From Bacillota bacterium (lineage in GTDB: Bacteria; Bacillota; Clostridia; Oscillospirales; Feifaniaceae), in the NCBI GenBank assembly GCA_030705925.1, contig JAUZPM010000001.1, positions 62,001 to 126,000 on the forward strand: a DNA stretch of 64,000 nt, in the 5' to 3' direction. The translations under genes were made by a program, and so were the position numbers. The notes beneath the pieces are model-generated. The model was not told where the DNA came from, did not search any database, and saw only the letters and a list, made by a program, of their open reading frames with translations. The stretch's first letter is position 1, and every line of letters starts with the position of its first letter. Below are positions 55,192 through 64,000 of this stretch, one piece after another.

Positions 55192-55426
55192 ATAGATCTT
55201 CCTTTCCCAAATTTCCTCTGGTTATATCTAAACACTTAATCAATATATTTTCAATGTGAATAATAAGCGCAATAGTGAATAAACGTCAAAACCGTATAAA
55301 ATTCGGATATTGAATTTTCAAAAGCATACTGAAAATTCGTTAGAATTTCATTTGTGATAGCATTTTTGCATTAATTATTGTATAATATAGACAAACAATT
55401 GCCGTACAAATTTCAGTCAGGGGTTT

Positions 55427-57604
55427 ATGATGAAGAATAAAGCTTTAATCCGGTTTTTCGAAACATACCTCATTTTTTTCTTGTGTGTAATTCTAATGAT
55501 CGTTCCTACATACTTTAAATATTATGGCATTATACTGAAACAGGAGCATACGATCTCCGCTAATATGGTTCAAAATGGAGTTGACACATTTGGAAAGCAG
55601 ATTCTTTCACTCATCGACCTATCCCAAACAACTTACTCTGACACACGCTACCGACACTTGTTTGTTGACAATACAGCCATCCCGGTTTCTGATTATGTAA
55701 ATCTAAATCATGTTCAGACGAACTTTTCCAATCTGATCGGTACACAATCTCTCGTCTCGGATGCGGGAATAATTTTTAGAACCGGAACGATACTTACACG
55801 TTATAGAAGTTTTTTCAATTCAAGATCTTATGAAGAGCATTTTGTATATAACAATAAAAATTTTACGGAATGTAATACTCTGCTAAAATCAAATTCGACT
55901 GGCTCCTTTCTACCTGAAGCGACAGTAACCTCAAGCGACTATGACAGTTATCCATGTCTTACTTATGTCTGCGGCTGGCCGCCTAATTTAACTAAAAGCT
56001 TACCCGGCATTTTTTATGTTACGATCAAAAAGCAGGCACTTTTAGAAACTCTCGTGCCTTCTGAAATCTTAGAAGACGGTTATGTGCGTATTTATGACCT
56101 TGAGGGCAATTTGCTTATAAATCACCAATATACAACAAAAAAAGGCTTTCATGCTATTTCTTATGAAAGTCTTTCTACGGGTTTGAAAGTGGAGGTAGGA
56201 ATCCCTAATTCCTTGATTTCAAAAAGGCTCTCTCCAATACGTGCAATGATTTTTCTTTATCTAGTAATTATGATTATCGTCGGAGTAATGCTGGCTTCAT
56301 TTTTCGCTTATCGCAGTACAAACCCAATTAGGCAATTAGTTGGTATTGCTAATCGAACACACATTGAACAACATTCTTTGCCAGATCAAAATGAATATGA
56401 TTTTATTGCAGATGCGATAACAGGGCTCGATCAAACAATAGATACATACGCGCAGACCATTGAGGCGCAAAAAAGCATAATTCGTATACATATATTTGAA
56501 AAAGCATTAGTTAACGGCCTTTACAATAAAGATGCTTATAATGAATTTGTAAAGTTCTTCCCGAGTTTCCCGGAAAGCTTTTGTCTTGCTTTTTTGAGTT
56601 TTTCAAAGCCTGATAATAATTATGATAATGCTGTTTCTCTCCAAGTGTCTTTGCTTGATGACATCTCAGCCAACCTGACAAATGATGTGTATATGCAAAG
56701 CTATGGTGACAGCGCAATAATGATGACTCTACCTATTACGCCTCCACTAAACGTTGATTTAGAATCATGGTTTCAACCCTTAGAAACATTGCATAGGCTA
56801 TTGACCGAAAAATACGATATGGATTTTCATATCGTAATCAGCGAATGCTTTTCTGATTGCAGACATATATCTGATGCCTATTCTCAAATAAGAAATATGT
56901 CGCTGCTTTCTGATTATTCCAATTCAATATCTATATGTAACGCAAAGGATTTTCCGCAAAAAATAGCGAATACAGTCCTTGATTTCAACAATATGCAGCA
57001 ATTGTATGCTGCACTTCTCGTTGGAGATCGTGATTCTGTTAAATCCATTCTTGATTCAAGTTGTAAAAAGCTTCAATCAAGCGGTTATATTGACGAAGTA
57101 ATGGTCAAGCAGGTTTATTACAATATTAGAAATATACTTCTTCGCATTAAACTTGAAAATTATGATTCAATAGCGTCTGTTTACATTCCGGGTTACAATG
57201 ATCCAATGAATATAAAGCAGCTCTTCAATGAGCTATCTGAATGCTGCGAAAACATTTGCAGCCGTATGCTGGAATTTCGTGAGAACAGCAAAACTCGTTT
57301 TTCTAATTCTGTCTGCGAATTTATTAATGAACATATATCAAATGAAAATCTCTATACCAAAATGGTTGCATCGCATTTTGGTATCTCTGAAACTACTCTT
57401 CAAAAAATAGTCCGGGCGGTTACAGGGAAATCATTTTTTGAATATGTTGAAGATTTAAGGCTTGAAAAAGCATATGCGCTGTTAAAGGACTCCAATTTAA
57501 CTGTCAATAACATCTCCTCAGAGTGCGGGTTCTCATCGCCAAATTCATTTTACAAAGCTTTTAAGCGAAGATATAAACAATCACCCAGTACATTTAGAAG
57601 CTGA
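55427..57604 (+). CDS. Membrane-bound AraC-family regulator with extracellular sensor domain
   Basis: A 725-residue protein. A first membrane helix (about 12-32) and a second (about 280-302) enclose an outer segment of about 250 residues with the look of a Cache-type sensor. After it come a HAMP-like stretch, a middle region of about 270 residues, and a C-terminal AraC DNA-binding domain with two helix-turn-helix units (about 625-725; LYTKMVASHFGISETTLQKIVRAVTG and NNISSECGFSSPNSFYKAFKRRYKQSP). Such regulators sit beside LplABC-type sugar transporters and activate them on sensing glycans outside the cell. It is divergent from the transporter operon, its probable target. Confidence 0.9.
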   Translation: MMKNKALIRFFETYLIFFLCVILMIVPTYFKYYGIILKQEHTISANMVQNGVDTFGKQILSLIDLSQTTYSDTRYRHLFVDNTAIPVSDYVNLNHVQTNFSNLIGTQSLVSDAGIIFRTGTILTRYRSFFNSRSYEEHFVYNNKNFTECNTLLKSNSTGSFLPEATVTSSDYDSYPCLTYVCGWPPNLTKSLPGIFYVTIKKQALLETLVPSEILEDGYVRIYDLEGNLLINHQYTTKKGFHAISYESLSTGLKVEVGIPNSLISKRLSPIRAMIFLYLVIMIIVGVMLASFFAYRSTNPIRQLVGIANRTHIEQHSLPDQNEYDFIADAITGLDQTIDTYAQTIEAQKSIIRIHIFEKALVNGLYNKDAYNEFVKFFPSFPESFCLAFLSFSKPDNNYDNAVSLQVSLLDDISANLTNDVYMQSYGDSAIMMTLPITPPLNVDLESWFQPLETLHRLLTEKYDMDFHIVISECFSDCRHISDAYSQIRNMSLLSDYSNSISICNAKDFPQKIANTVLDFNNMQQLYAALLVGDRDSVKSILDSSCKKLQSSGYIDEVMVKQVYYNIRNILLRIKLENYDSIASVYIPGYNDPMNIKQLFNELSECCENICSRMLEFRENSKTRFSNSVCEFINEHISNENLYTKMVASHFGISETTLQKIVRAVTGKSFFEYVEDLRLEKAYALLKDSNLTVNNISSECGFSSPNSFYKAFKRRYKQSPSTFRS

Positions 57605-57760
57605 ATATCTTACAGCCTGCCCGCTTTTTGTTGAAAAATAAGTAGTAATGTTTTATTATAGTAATAAATAAGTAATATTTCACCTCGGGAATATCACAGT
57701 GTTTCTGAGGTAATCCTGTTATATAAATATAAAGATTTTCCTGAAGGTTGCTAAACAAAA

Positions 57761-58831
57761 ATGAAAAAAGAAATAACTATATTCACAGCTCTATTAACAT
57801 GTTTTGTAGTTATGATACATTTGCTATCAGAACCCTTAATGCAAACGCCACAGTGTACAACGTATAATGTTTTGATTTTTATATTATATAAGTCGATTTC
57901 CTTTGTTGTCCCGGCGTTTTTGTTTTTAAGCTCAATGAAATATTTCCTTAAGAAGAGATCATATAAACATTTTCACTATGGCTCTTTTTTAAAAAATCGT
58001 TTTTCGAAATTGTATATTCATTATTTTATATTCGTTACTATATATTATTTTTATTTTTGCTATCGAAATTTTATTAGGATGACACCAATTATATATATTA
58101 AAGGGCTGCTGCTTGGTAATCTCTGCTCGCATTTTTATTTTATGATTTTAATATTTCAGTTTTATCTGCTGCTCCCATTATTCTTATATTACGTTGAAAA
58201 GCTCTCTGTTCTAAACGGGGTAATGCTTGCCTTAATAGTAACCATATTTACTAAACTAGTTTTAGCATCTGTAGCTACTAATAATGTCATATTATATGAA
58301 ACAGTAAAATATAACGACAGAATTTTGCCTGCATATCTTCTATTTTTAATTCTAGGTGCTTACTGCGGAAAACATTATGAATCGTTTTTAAAACTCCTAA
58401 AGGATAATAAAAATTTATTATTCTTAATTTACATCCTTCTATCAGCTATTCACCTTTATAATTCATACCTCAATTTTTCAAACATTAAACTTTATTATTT
58501 AGGCGATACGATGCATATATTTTATTGTGTTATTTCAATTTTTGTTTTTTATTATATATCATGTGCCCTAACGCATATAAAATCAGTTAAATTCGAAAAT
58601 GTTTATAAATTTATAAGCCAGGTTTCATTCTTTATTTACTTAAGCCATCCACTCTTTCTTTATATTTCTCAGAATGAATTATTTAATTTAAGTATAAGCA
58701 GAAGCTCCTATAGACTCATTTTTAATTTAGTTTTTGTTTGCACATTATCTCTTGCTTTTTCTAAATTTTATTTTGATATTGCAAAAAAACTAAGTAAGCA
58801 TAATGACAAAATAATCCCTGTGCTGAGTTAA
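57761..58831 (+). CDS. Membrane acyltransferase (acyltransferase 3 family)
   Basis: A 356-residue protein with about ten membrane helices and many Phe, Tyr and Leu residues. The early motif TCFVVMIHLLSEP contains the His that is catalytic in acyltransferase 3 proteins; SFVVPAFLFLSSMKYFLKK and FIYLSHPLFLY are also typical. The family adds acetyl or other acyl groups to wall polymers and surface sugars. It stands alone and is AT-richer than its neighbours, 156 bp after the regulator gene. The substrate is unknown. Confidence 0.85.
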   Translation: MKKEITIFTALLTCFVVMIHLLSEPLMQTPQCTTYNVLIFILYKSISFVVPAFLFLSSMKYFLKKRSYKHFHYGSFLKNRFSKLYIHYFIFVTIYYFYFCYRNFIRMTPIIYIKGLLLGNLCSHFYFMILIFQFYLLLPLFLYYVEKLSVLNGVMLALIVTIFTKLVLASVATNNVILYETVKYNDRILPAYLLFLILGAYCGKHYESFLKLLKDNKNLLFLIYILLSAIHLYNSYLNFSNIKLYYLGDTMHIFYCVISIFVFYYISCALTHIKSVKFENVYKFISQVSFFIYLSHPLFLYISQNELFNLSISRSSYRLIFNLVFVCTLSLAFSKFYFDIAKKLSKHNDKIIPVLS

Positions 58832-58845
58832 AAAACGGCAATCTT

Positions 58846-58879
58846 AAAAGGTGCGTTTCTTTTTAGAAACGCACCTTTT
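58846..58879. terminator. Bidirectional terminator between acyltransferase and kinase genes
   Basis: AAAAGGTGCGTTTCT (58846-58860) and its exact complement (58865-58879) with a TTTT loop form a 15-bp stem. It overlaps the stop codon of the convergent kinase gene. Confidence 0.9.
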
Positions 58880-60368
58880 ATAATTTTATTAACGTTCGCG
58901 CTATTGCTTTCTTCCAACCCTGATAGAGATCATCTCTTTTTTTAACTGACATATTGGGCTTAAATATCACATCATTTGTCCTTAGCCCTTTTAATTCATC
59001 CTTGTTCTTCCATAGTCCTATGGCAAGTCCAGCCATATATGCAGCGCCTAAAGCGCATATTTCCTCCACTTGATTAACAACAACATTTACCTGCAGCATA
59101 TCAGATTGAAACTGCATAATAAAACTGTTTCTAGTCGGTCCCCCATCGACCCTTATTTCTTTTAACGTGACATTAGCTTCTCCTGTCATAATGTCCAAAA
59201 TATCTTTTACCTGGTATCCCATTGATTCAAGTACAGCTCTCACTATATGAGCTTTTTTGGTCCCTCTTGTCATTCCTGTTATCAGCGCTGTTGAATCACT
59301 GTCCCAATATGGTGTTCCTAATCCAACAAAAGCAGGAACCATGTAAACCCCTTCGTTGTCATTAATACTTGATGCAATCTCTTCAGTAGATTTAGAATCT
59401 TCGATGAGCTGTAAATCATCAACCAGCCATTTTATTGTAGCACCGGAACAATTGATATTTCCTTCTGCAACATATTCCACAGAATTACCAATTACCCATC
59501 CAATGGAAGTTACCAATCCTTTTTTAGATTCATACGGTGATTTTCCGATATTCATCATTATTGAAGAACCCGTGCCGTAAGTTACCTTTGCCATGCCTCG
59601 TTCGAAACAATTCTGTCCAAAAAGAGCAGCATGAGAATCTCCAAGGACTCCCGCTATCGGAATGCTTTTATTTGATAAACTAGATACTGCAATTTCTCCG
59701 AAGATGTGATTTGAAGAATATATTTCCGGCAGGCAAGCCCTGGGAATAGTAAAAATCTTAAGCAATTCCTCATCCCATGTCAATTCTGAGATATTCAAAA
59801 GCTGTGTTCTGCTTGCATTTGAATATTCAGTTGCATGAACTTGTCCACCAGTAAATTTGTAAATCAGCCAGCTATCGATTGTTCCGAATAATAGGCTGCC
59901 ATTCTCCGCTTTTTCCCTTGCTCCCGGAACAGAATCTAAGATCCATTTCATCTTTGCCGCAGAGTAGTAAGGCGAAAGAACGAGTCCTGTTTTTTTCATT
60001 ATTGTATCGCCAAAATCCTGTTCTAAGATTTCATTGCAAATTTCAGTTGCGCGGTTATCTTGCCATACAATTGAATTTGAAACAGGCAATCCGGTACTTT
60101 TATCCCATGCGACAACAGTTTCTCTTTGATTCGATATTGAAGCAGCTGAAATATCGGCTTCATTAATGTGACTTTCTTTTATTACAGAGTCTATCGCAGC
60201 AACGGTATTATTAAAGATTTCCATAGCGTCGTGTTCAACCCATCCGGGATGCGGGTAAAACTGTTTATGAGGCACACTTACGCGGTGAACATATCTTCCC
60301 CTATTATCGAATAGTAAAACTTTTGTTCCCGACGTACCCTGATCAATGCTTAAAATGAATTTGCTCAT
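58878..60368 (-). CDS. glpK: Glycerol kinase-family (FGGY) sugar or polyol kinase
   Basis: A 496-residue kinase with all FGGY signatures: ATP site IDQGTSGTKVLLFD (about 6-19), GWVEHD (41-46), SNQRETVVAWDK, the catalytic Asp of GVLGDSHAALFGQ, YGTGSSIMMN and VDGGPTRNSFIMQFQSD. The overall form is that of glycerol kinase, but DQGTSGTKV replaces the usual DQGTTSSR and the operon holds transketolase, isomerase and ribose-type permease genes. Another triol or tetrol/pentulose substrate is therefore possible. AAGAGGG precedes the ATG. It is the last gene of its operon. Confidence 0.85.
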   Translation of the reverse strand: MSKFILSIDQGTSGTKVLLFDNRGRYVHRVSVPHKQFYPHPGWVEHDAMEIFNNTVAAIDSVIKESHINEADISAASISNQRETVVAWDKSTGLPVSNSIVWQDNRATEICNEILEQDFGDTIMKKTGLVLSPYYSAAKMKWILDSVPGAREKAENGSLLFGTIDSWLIYKFTGGQVHATEYSNASRTQLLNISELTWDEELLKIFTIPRACLPEIYSSNHIFGEIAVSSLSNKSIPIAGVLGDSHAALFGQNCFERGMAKVTYGTGSSIMMNIGKSPYESKKGLVTSIGWVIGNSVEYVAEGNINCSGATIKWLVDDLQLIEDSKSTEEIASSINDNEGVYMVPAFVGLGTPYWDSDSTALITGMTRGTKKAHIVRAVLESMGYQVKDILDIMTGEANVTLKEIRVDGGPTRNSFIMQFQSDMLQVNVVVNQVEEICALGAAYMAGLAIGLWKNKDELKGLRTNDVIFKPNMSVKKRDDLYQGWKKAIARTLIKL

Positions 60369-60385
60369 TTCTATACCCTCTTGGT

Positions 60386-61321
60386 CTACACATTTAAAAG
60401 CCTTTTTGCTTGAGATACTATTCCGTCACTATTAAGCCCGTAATATTCGAATAATTCTTTAGAATTGCCTGATACGAGTGACTCGTCCGGGAATCCCAAA
60501 ATCTTCATTGGCACATGTTTGTTCTGAATCAGGACGTGGGCGACTGCTTCACCAAGTCCTCCATTTAGGCTGTGTTCTTCTGCAGTTAAAATCGCTCCGC
60601 ATTCTTCAGCAGCCTGTAATATCACGCTTTCATCTAAAGGTTTAATCGTATGCATATCAATAACGCGAGCATTTTTATTATCTTTACTTAAAATTTCAGC
60701 CGCTCTTACAGCTTCGATAACCGTTTCGCCGGTGGCTATTATCGCTATATCTTTTCCATCTTTCAAAACATTTGCTTTTCCAATAACGAATGGGCAATAA
60801 CCATCAGAATATACACTTTCAACTGGTCCCCTGCCCATTCTGACATATACGGGTCCATCAAAATCAACTAAAGCCTTTGTCATTTCCCTTGTTTGAAATT
60901 TGTCAGAAGGGAGAATAATTGTTATGCCGGGTATCGCCCTCATAACTGCGATGTCCTGAAGCGAATGATGAGACATTCCAAGAGCTCCGTAACTTATACC
61001 ACCACTTATGCCTATAACTTTAACATTCGTATGGCTGTAGGCAACATCGACCTTAATCTGATCAAGGCTTCTTGTTGATAAAAAGCTTGCGGGAGCGCAT
61101 ACATAAGGCTTTTTGCCACAGGTTGCAAGGCCTGCTGATATGCCGACGGCATCCTGTTCAGCAATGCCGCATTCCACAAACTGGCGGGGCAGCTGATCTG
61201 CAAAATCTCCGAGCGTTACAGATCCACGCGAATCAGTTGCAACTGCAATTATATTTCTATCCTTTTTTGCAAGTTCAAGAAGTGTATCAGTAAAGCTTTT
61301 TCTGTTGGGTACCTTTTCCAT
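60386..61321 (-). CDS. Transketolase, C-terminal subunit
   Basis: A 311-residue protein holding the pyrimidine-binding and C-terminal domains of a split transketolase. The catalytic Glu that activates thiamine diphosphate lies in VECGIAEQDAVGISAGLA (about 50-67). HSLQDIAVMRAIPG and RMGRGPVESVY are usual. It combines with the N-terminal subunit encoded just upstream: the stop and start overlap by one base (TAATG), so they are coupled. Split transketolases are common in Clostridia, often within pentose or polyol gene sets, as here. Confidence 0.93.
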   Translation of the reverse strand: MEKVPNRKSFTDTLLELAKKDRNIIAVATDSRGSVTLGDFADQLPRQFVECGIAEQDAVGISAGLATCGKKPYVCAPASFLSTRSLDQIKVDVAYSHTNVKVIGISGGISYGALGMSHHSLQDIAVMRAIPGITIILPSDKFQTREMTKALVDFDGPVYVRMGRGPVESVYSDGYCPFVIGKANVLKDGKDIAIIATGETVIEAVRAAEILSKDNKNARVIDMHTIKPLDESVILQAAEECGAILTAEEHSLNGGLGEAVAHVLIQNKHVPMKILGFPDESLVSGNSKELFEYYGLNSDGIVSQAKRLLNV

Positions 61322-62151
61322 TACATCAACTCCTTCAACTGGCAGTCCAGCTCTTCTAAAGCCACTTTGAGTTGCTCTTCAGTCGGAACGCCATGATGCC
61401 ATTTAGCAACGTTTTCCATAAAGGAAACGCCTTTGCCCTTAATAGTGTTAGCTATTATAAGATGAGGCTTTCCGTTTTTAGTACATACAGAATCATAAGC
61501 TTTAATTATTTCATCCATATTATTGCCGTTAATCTGCTGCACATCCCAGCCGAATGCGGTCCATTTTGCAGAAAAATCCTCAAGCTTCATAACATCTTCG
61601 GTATTTCCGCTTATCTGAAGATGGTTCCTATCAACAATTCCCACAATGTTGTCTAACTTATAATTTGACGCAGCCATAGCAGCTTCCCAAATAGAACCTT
61701 CAGCCTGCTCACCATCACCCATTAAAACGTACACTTTGTTATCCTTATTATCCATTTTAAAAGCAATAGCCATACCGACGCCTACAGGCAATCCGTGCCC
61801 AAGTGAACCGGTATTCATTTCTACACCTGGCACCTTTGTGCTGGGGTGTCCGATCAATCTTGATTTGAATTTGCTGAATGTCTTCAGTTCCTCTTTAGGA
61901 AAATATCCGCAGTCTGCCAAAATCGTATAATAACCTTCTACACTATGACCCTTACTAAGCAAAAAACGGTCTCTTTCATCCCACAAAGGGTTTTTAGGGT
62001 CATGCTTCATTTTATAGTAGAACAAACCTACCAGAAGATCGGTCGAGGAAAGCGCCCCTCCTGTGTGACCAGTTCCACCAATATAAATCGTCTGAAGCAA
62101 TTCTTTGCGTACCGCTATTGCTTTAGCTTGAAGTTCTTTAATGTTAGGCAT
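61321..62151 (-). CDS. Transketolase, N-terminal subunit
   Basis: A 276-residue protein with the diphosphate-binding domain. The thiamine-diphosphate/Mg motif is GDGEQAEGSIWEAAMAASNYKLDN (begins about 147) with its closing NHLQI; KGHSVEGYY and TGSLGHGLPVGVGMA are the typical His-containing loops. The ATG at 62151 was chosen (TATGGAG upstream) in place of 62196, which would extend into the previous gene. It makes the active enzyme with the following gene. Confidence 0.93.
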   Translation of the reverse strand: MPNIKELQAKAIAVRKELLQTIYIGGTGHTGGALSSTDLLVGLFYYKMKHDPKNPLWDERDRFLLSKGHSVEGYYTILADCGYFPKEELKTFSKFKSRLIGHPSTKVPGVEMNTGSLGHGLPVGVGMAIAFKMDNKDNKVYVLMGDGEQAEGSIWEAAMAASNYKLDNIVGIVDRNHLQISGNTEDVMKLEDFSAKWTAFGWDVQQINGNNMDEIIKAYDSVCTKNGKPHLIIANTIKGKGVSFMENVAKWHHGVPTEEQLKVALEELDCQLKELM

Positions 62152-62185
62152 TATTTTTTTCTCCATAAAATTAATTATTACGTAC

Positions 62186-62758
62186 TTAACTATCAAATAC
62201 TTTATGAAGCATATCCATCGATTGCTTCATGCCACTGTAAACAGCTTCATCAGAATCTTCGAATATTGTCACAACTTCAAGATATTGAACAATATGCTCC
62301 ATATCACAATTTTTCGTAACTTCTTTTACTACCCCAGTTGAAAGAATCCCAGGTTTAGTGAAATCCCAGTGTCTATCCCATTGTCCATCCGTCTGCTGAA
62401 GATGAATGGCAGAAACATAAAGTGAACAAGATTTAAGCCACAATTCCATATCCGCCTTTTCCTTAAGCAAGGGCTTAAACAATGCATGTCCCCAATCTAT
62501 TAACAACCGTACCGGTATATCGGTTTTCCCTTCTAAATCCTCCATAAGCTTTACTGACGTTTCCGGATCATGAGGAAATTCGGTTATTAAGGGAGTTGCT
62601 TCAATCTGAATTTCTTTAAGCCCTTTTTCTTTGCCATATGCCGCAAGTTTTTTAATATAATCTAGCGCCGTCTCATACAGCCTTTGCCTTGTACTGTTGT
62701 CTCTGGCGTCTTCATATGACATTCCTCCAATAGGGGTTCCCATCACTTCAACACCCAT
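62186..62758 (-). CDS. Sugar phosphate isomerase/epimerase, C-terminal part (frameshifted)
   Basis: This frame holds the second two thirds of a TIM-barrel isomerase: MGTPIGGMSYEDARD, IQIEATPLITEFPHDPE with metal-type Glu, LLIDWGHALF with Asp and His, and SAIHLQQTDGQWDRHWDF. The start at 62758 is only the first ATG of the frame; the coding sense goes further up as LLAPSELQREISFQFFKRAIDLTRV and joins the gene at 62767-63075 if one base is restored. Corrected, the protein has about 296 residues, the usual length for the family. Confidence 0.75.
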   Translation of the reverse strand: MGVEVMGTPIGGMSYEDARDNSTRQRLYETALDYIKKLAAYGKEKGLKEIQIEATPLITEFPHDPETSVKLMEDLEGKTDIPVRLLIDWGHALFKPLLKEKADMELWLKSCSLYVSAIHLQQTDGQWDRHWDFTKPGILSTGVVKEVTKNCDMEHIVQYLEVVTIFEDSDEAVYSGMKQSMDMLHKVFDS

Positions 62759-62766
62759 AACCCTTG

Positions 62767-63075
62767 TTAAGTCGATCGCTCTTTTAAAAAACTGAAAGGA
62801 TATCTCCCTTTGTAATTCTGACGGAGCAAGAAGCGGAGCATAGTATACGAAGCGACACCGCCAAAAGTGGATTTGATTTCTAGCCCCTCATTTTCAAAGG
62901 CTTCCTTAAATTGTACTGCAAGTCTATTTCTAGGTTCATCCGGCCACCATGGGTCTATTAAATCCCACGTAAATTGCACTCTGCTTATATTAAAATCTTC
63001 TTTGCACATCTTGGCAAGCAGATGAGGTTTTAACCAGCGCTTAGTTGCAAAGGAAAGATTCAATCCGAGTTCCAT
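62767..63075 (-). CDS. Sugar phosphate isomerase/epimerase, N-terminal part (frameshifted)
   Basis: Begins MELGLNLSFATKRWLKP after an AGGAGAAT-type ribosome site and reads a proper TIM-barrel start up to STFGGVASYT (about residue 79). Beyond this, the frame turns to an unlikely sequence (MLRFLLRQNYKGRYPF) and stops. The other frame continues with YAPLLAPSELQREISFQFFKRAIDLT, matching the family pattern of a conserved YTY followed by helices. So one base is missing near 62841-62848. The two halves are one gene, either a recent pseudogene or an assembly error. Its place between the cyclase and transketolase genes fits a tetrose/pentose pathway. Confidence 0.75.
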   Translation of the reverse strand: MELGLNLSFATKRWLKPHLLAKMCKEDFNISRVQFTWDLIDPWWPDEPRNRLAVQFKEAFENEGLEIKSTFGGVASYTMLRFLLRQNYKGRYPFSFLKERST

Positions 63076-63089
63076 CCTATTCTCCTAAA

Positions 63090-63779
63090 TTAAGCAGTTA
63101 TTCCCCCGTTATTAACAGCAATTATTCTAACCGGGCAAGCCTCAATCCCCTCAATAGGCAACGGAAGTATAAATACTAGGGCACGACCGTTCTCAAGCTT
63201 AGATAGATTGGTCAAAGACTCAACTATAGCTACTCCGCGTTTAAAGCAGGCCGTATGATTAGGCTGATCCTCAATATGGGGATTTTCGATAGAGGTAGCG
63301 TCTGACCCTACAACTTTTATCTTCTTATTATCCAGAAGCCACTCTAGAGCATCACATTCAAAATACGGGAAAGGCTCCCAATCTTCGGTCCTCCACTTTT
63401 TATCTAAATCTGTACGGATAAAAACTATATCTCCTTCTTTTACCTGATCAGCCTTTGCTTTAATTTCATCAAGCGTTATGCTGTCGCCAGCCTTTTTGTT
63501 TGTAAAATCAAGTACAACTGCTTCGCCTATAGTTTTACTCAGCGGAAAATGCATAGCATCGTCTCCGCCCTTCCAGTGATGAAGTGGGAATTCAATATGA
63601 GTTCCACAATGAGTCGAAAATGCTACGTCAGCCGCAACATACCACACACCTGGGCTATGCGGCTCACCTCTTTCCCCTAATGCATCAACATCAAACAGAT
63701 GAACTTTCAGATCAAACGGTTCTTTTCCGGGCAACATTTCGTGGCTTAATTCAACAACTTTTTCGAAATTAATATTCAT
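63090..63779 (-). CDS. Cyclase-family (KynB-like) metal hydrolase
   Basis: A 229-residue protein of the family that includes kynurenine formamidase. The metal motif HxGTHxD appears as STHCGTHIEFPLHH (about 54-67), with Glu in place of the last Asp. DIVFIRTDLDKKW, VVGSDATSIENP and PNHTACFKRGVAIVESL are typical. Members open lactams, lactones or formamides. Here, in a carbohydrate operon, hydrolysis of a sugar lactone is more likely than tryptophan breakdown, but this is inference. It is 14 bp before the isomerase gene. Confidence 0.85.
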   Translation of the reverse strand: MNINFEKVVELSHEMLPGKEPFDLKVHLFDVDALGERGEPHSPGVWYVAADVAFSTHCGTHIEFPLHHWKGGDDAMHFPLSKTIGEAVVLDFTNKKAGDSITLDEIKAKADQVKEGDIVFIRTDLDKKWRTEDWEPFPYFECDALEWLLDNKKIKVVGSDATSIENPHIEDQPNHTACFKRGVAIVESLTNLSKLENGRALVFILPLPIEGIEACPVRIIAVNNGGITA

Positions 63780-63816
63780 TATTTTTCCCCTTCATTTACT
63801 AGTTTACTCTGGACTG

Positions 63817-64000
63817 TTATACTTCTTTATTACGTATAGCTTTTATTCTATCTATTGCAATAGCAATAAGAATTACTATACCTGTAATAACCTGCTCCCA
63901 ATAAGGAGAGATTGCAAGTATTACGATCGCATTAGAAACTACGCCCATAAAGATGCCGCCAACGATGGCGCCAAGAATTCCTCCGCGTCCTCCTGCGAGT
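63817..64000 (-). CDS. Ribose-type (RbsC) ABC sugar permease, C-terminal end (partial)
   Basis: The minus-strand frame entering from the window edge reads LAGGRGGILGAIVGGIFMG, then a long hydrophobic helix and IDRIKAIRNKEV before the stop at 63817-63819. This is the typical end of RbsC-like permeases of the CUT2 class, which import monosaccharides such as ribose, xylose or tetritols. The rest, and probably the ATPase and binding-protein genes, lie beyond 64000. The gap to the cyclase gene is 37 bp. Confidence 0.88.
   Translation of the reverse strand, partial: LAGGRGGILGAIVGGIFMGVVSNAIVILAISPYWEQVITGIVILIAIAIDRIKAIRNKEV

Overview
The window looks like chromosome of a low-GC, Gram-positive, anaerobic and probably spore-forming bacterium of the class Clostridia. 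The evidence is AGGAGG-type ribosome sites in front of most genes, AT-rich spacers with TTGACA/TATAAT-like promoters, a SpoVB-type flippase, S-layer-homology (SLH) surface proteins, a large [FeFe]-hydrogenase, a pump-type membrane pyrophosphatase, and swimming and chemotaxis genes. I saw no rRNA, tRNA, CRISPR array or complete insertion sequence.

Region 1 (1-16.2 kb): the tail of a HypE-like gene; the flagellar stator pair motAB; a 234-bp structured segment between two copies of one terminator-like palindrome; a MATE-like flippase convergent with two unrecognised genes; a two-component pair like KdpDE without its transporter; a GC-richer island with an SLH/beta-repeat/peptidase S66 fusion bounded by gene remnants; the pyrophosphatase hppA; a small membrane protein; and secD-secF.

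Region 2 (16.2-24.5 kb, minus strand): a chemotaxis cluster, cheR-cheB-cheD, then cheW and a soluble chemoreceptor, then a Cache-CheW fusion broken by a single-base frameshift. cheA and cheY are not here. A candidate sigma-D (motility) promoter lies before cheW.

Region 3 (24.5-33.2 kb): a c-di-GMP-I riboswitch with a terminator/antiterminator controls a secreted repeat protein. Then come an amino-acid permease with an unexplained structured leader, a 1145-residue hydrogenase fused to a GltD-like flavin module, and a divergent Crp/Fnr regulator and ferredoxin pair with a perfect palindrome between them.

Region 4 (33.2-57.6 kb): a glycan-use locus read leftwards: substrate-binding lipoprotein, two permeases, sugar isomerase/epimerase, two clan-A-like glycoside hydrolases, arabinose/fucose-isomerase-like protein, mannose-6-phosphate-isomerase-like protein, ROK kinase, and finally a 3008-residue surface protein with five lamin-tail-like domains, a PHP-type phosphoesterase domain and SLH anchors. 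A membrane-bound AraC-type regulator sits divergently upstream. The order suggests a regulated polysaccharide uptake and breakdown system.

Region 5 (57.7-64 kb): a membrane acyltransferase, then a second leftward carbohydrate operon: ribose-type ABC permease (cut by the window edge), cyclase-family protein, sugar isomerase/epimerase (frameshifted), split transketolase and a glycerol-kinase-family kinase. The two frameshifts, one extra and one missing base, may be assembly errors or real lesions and need read-level checking.
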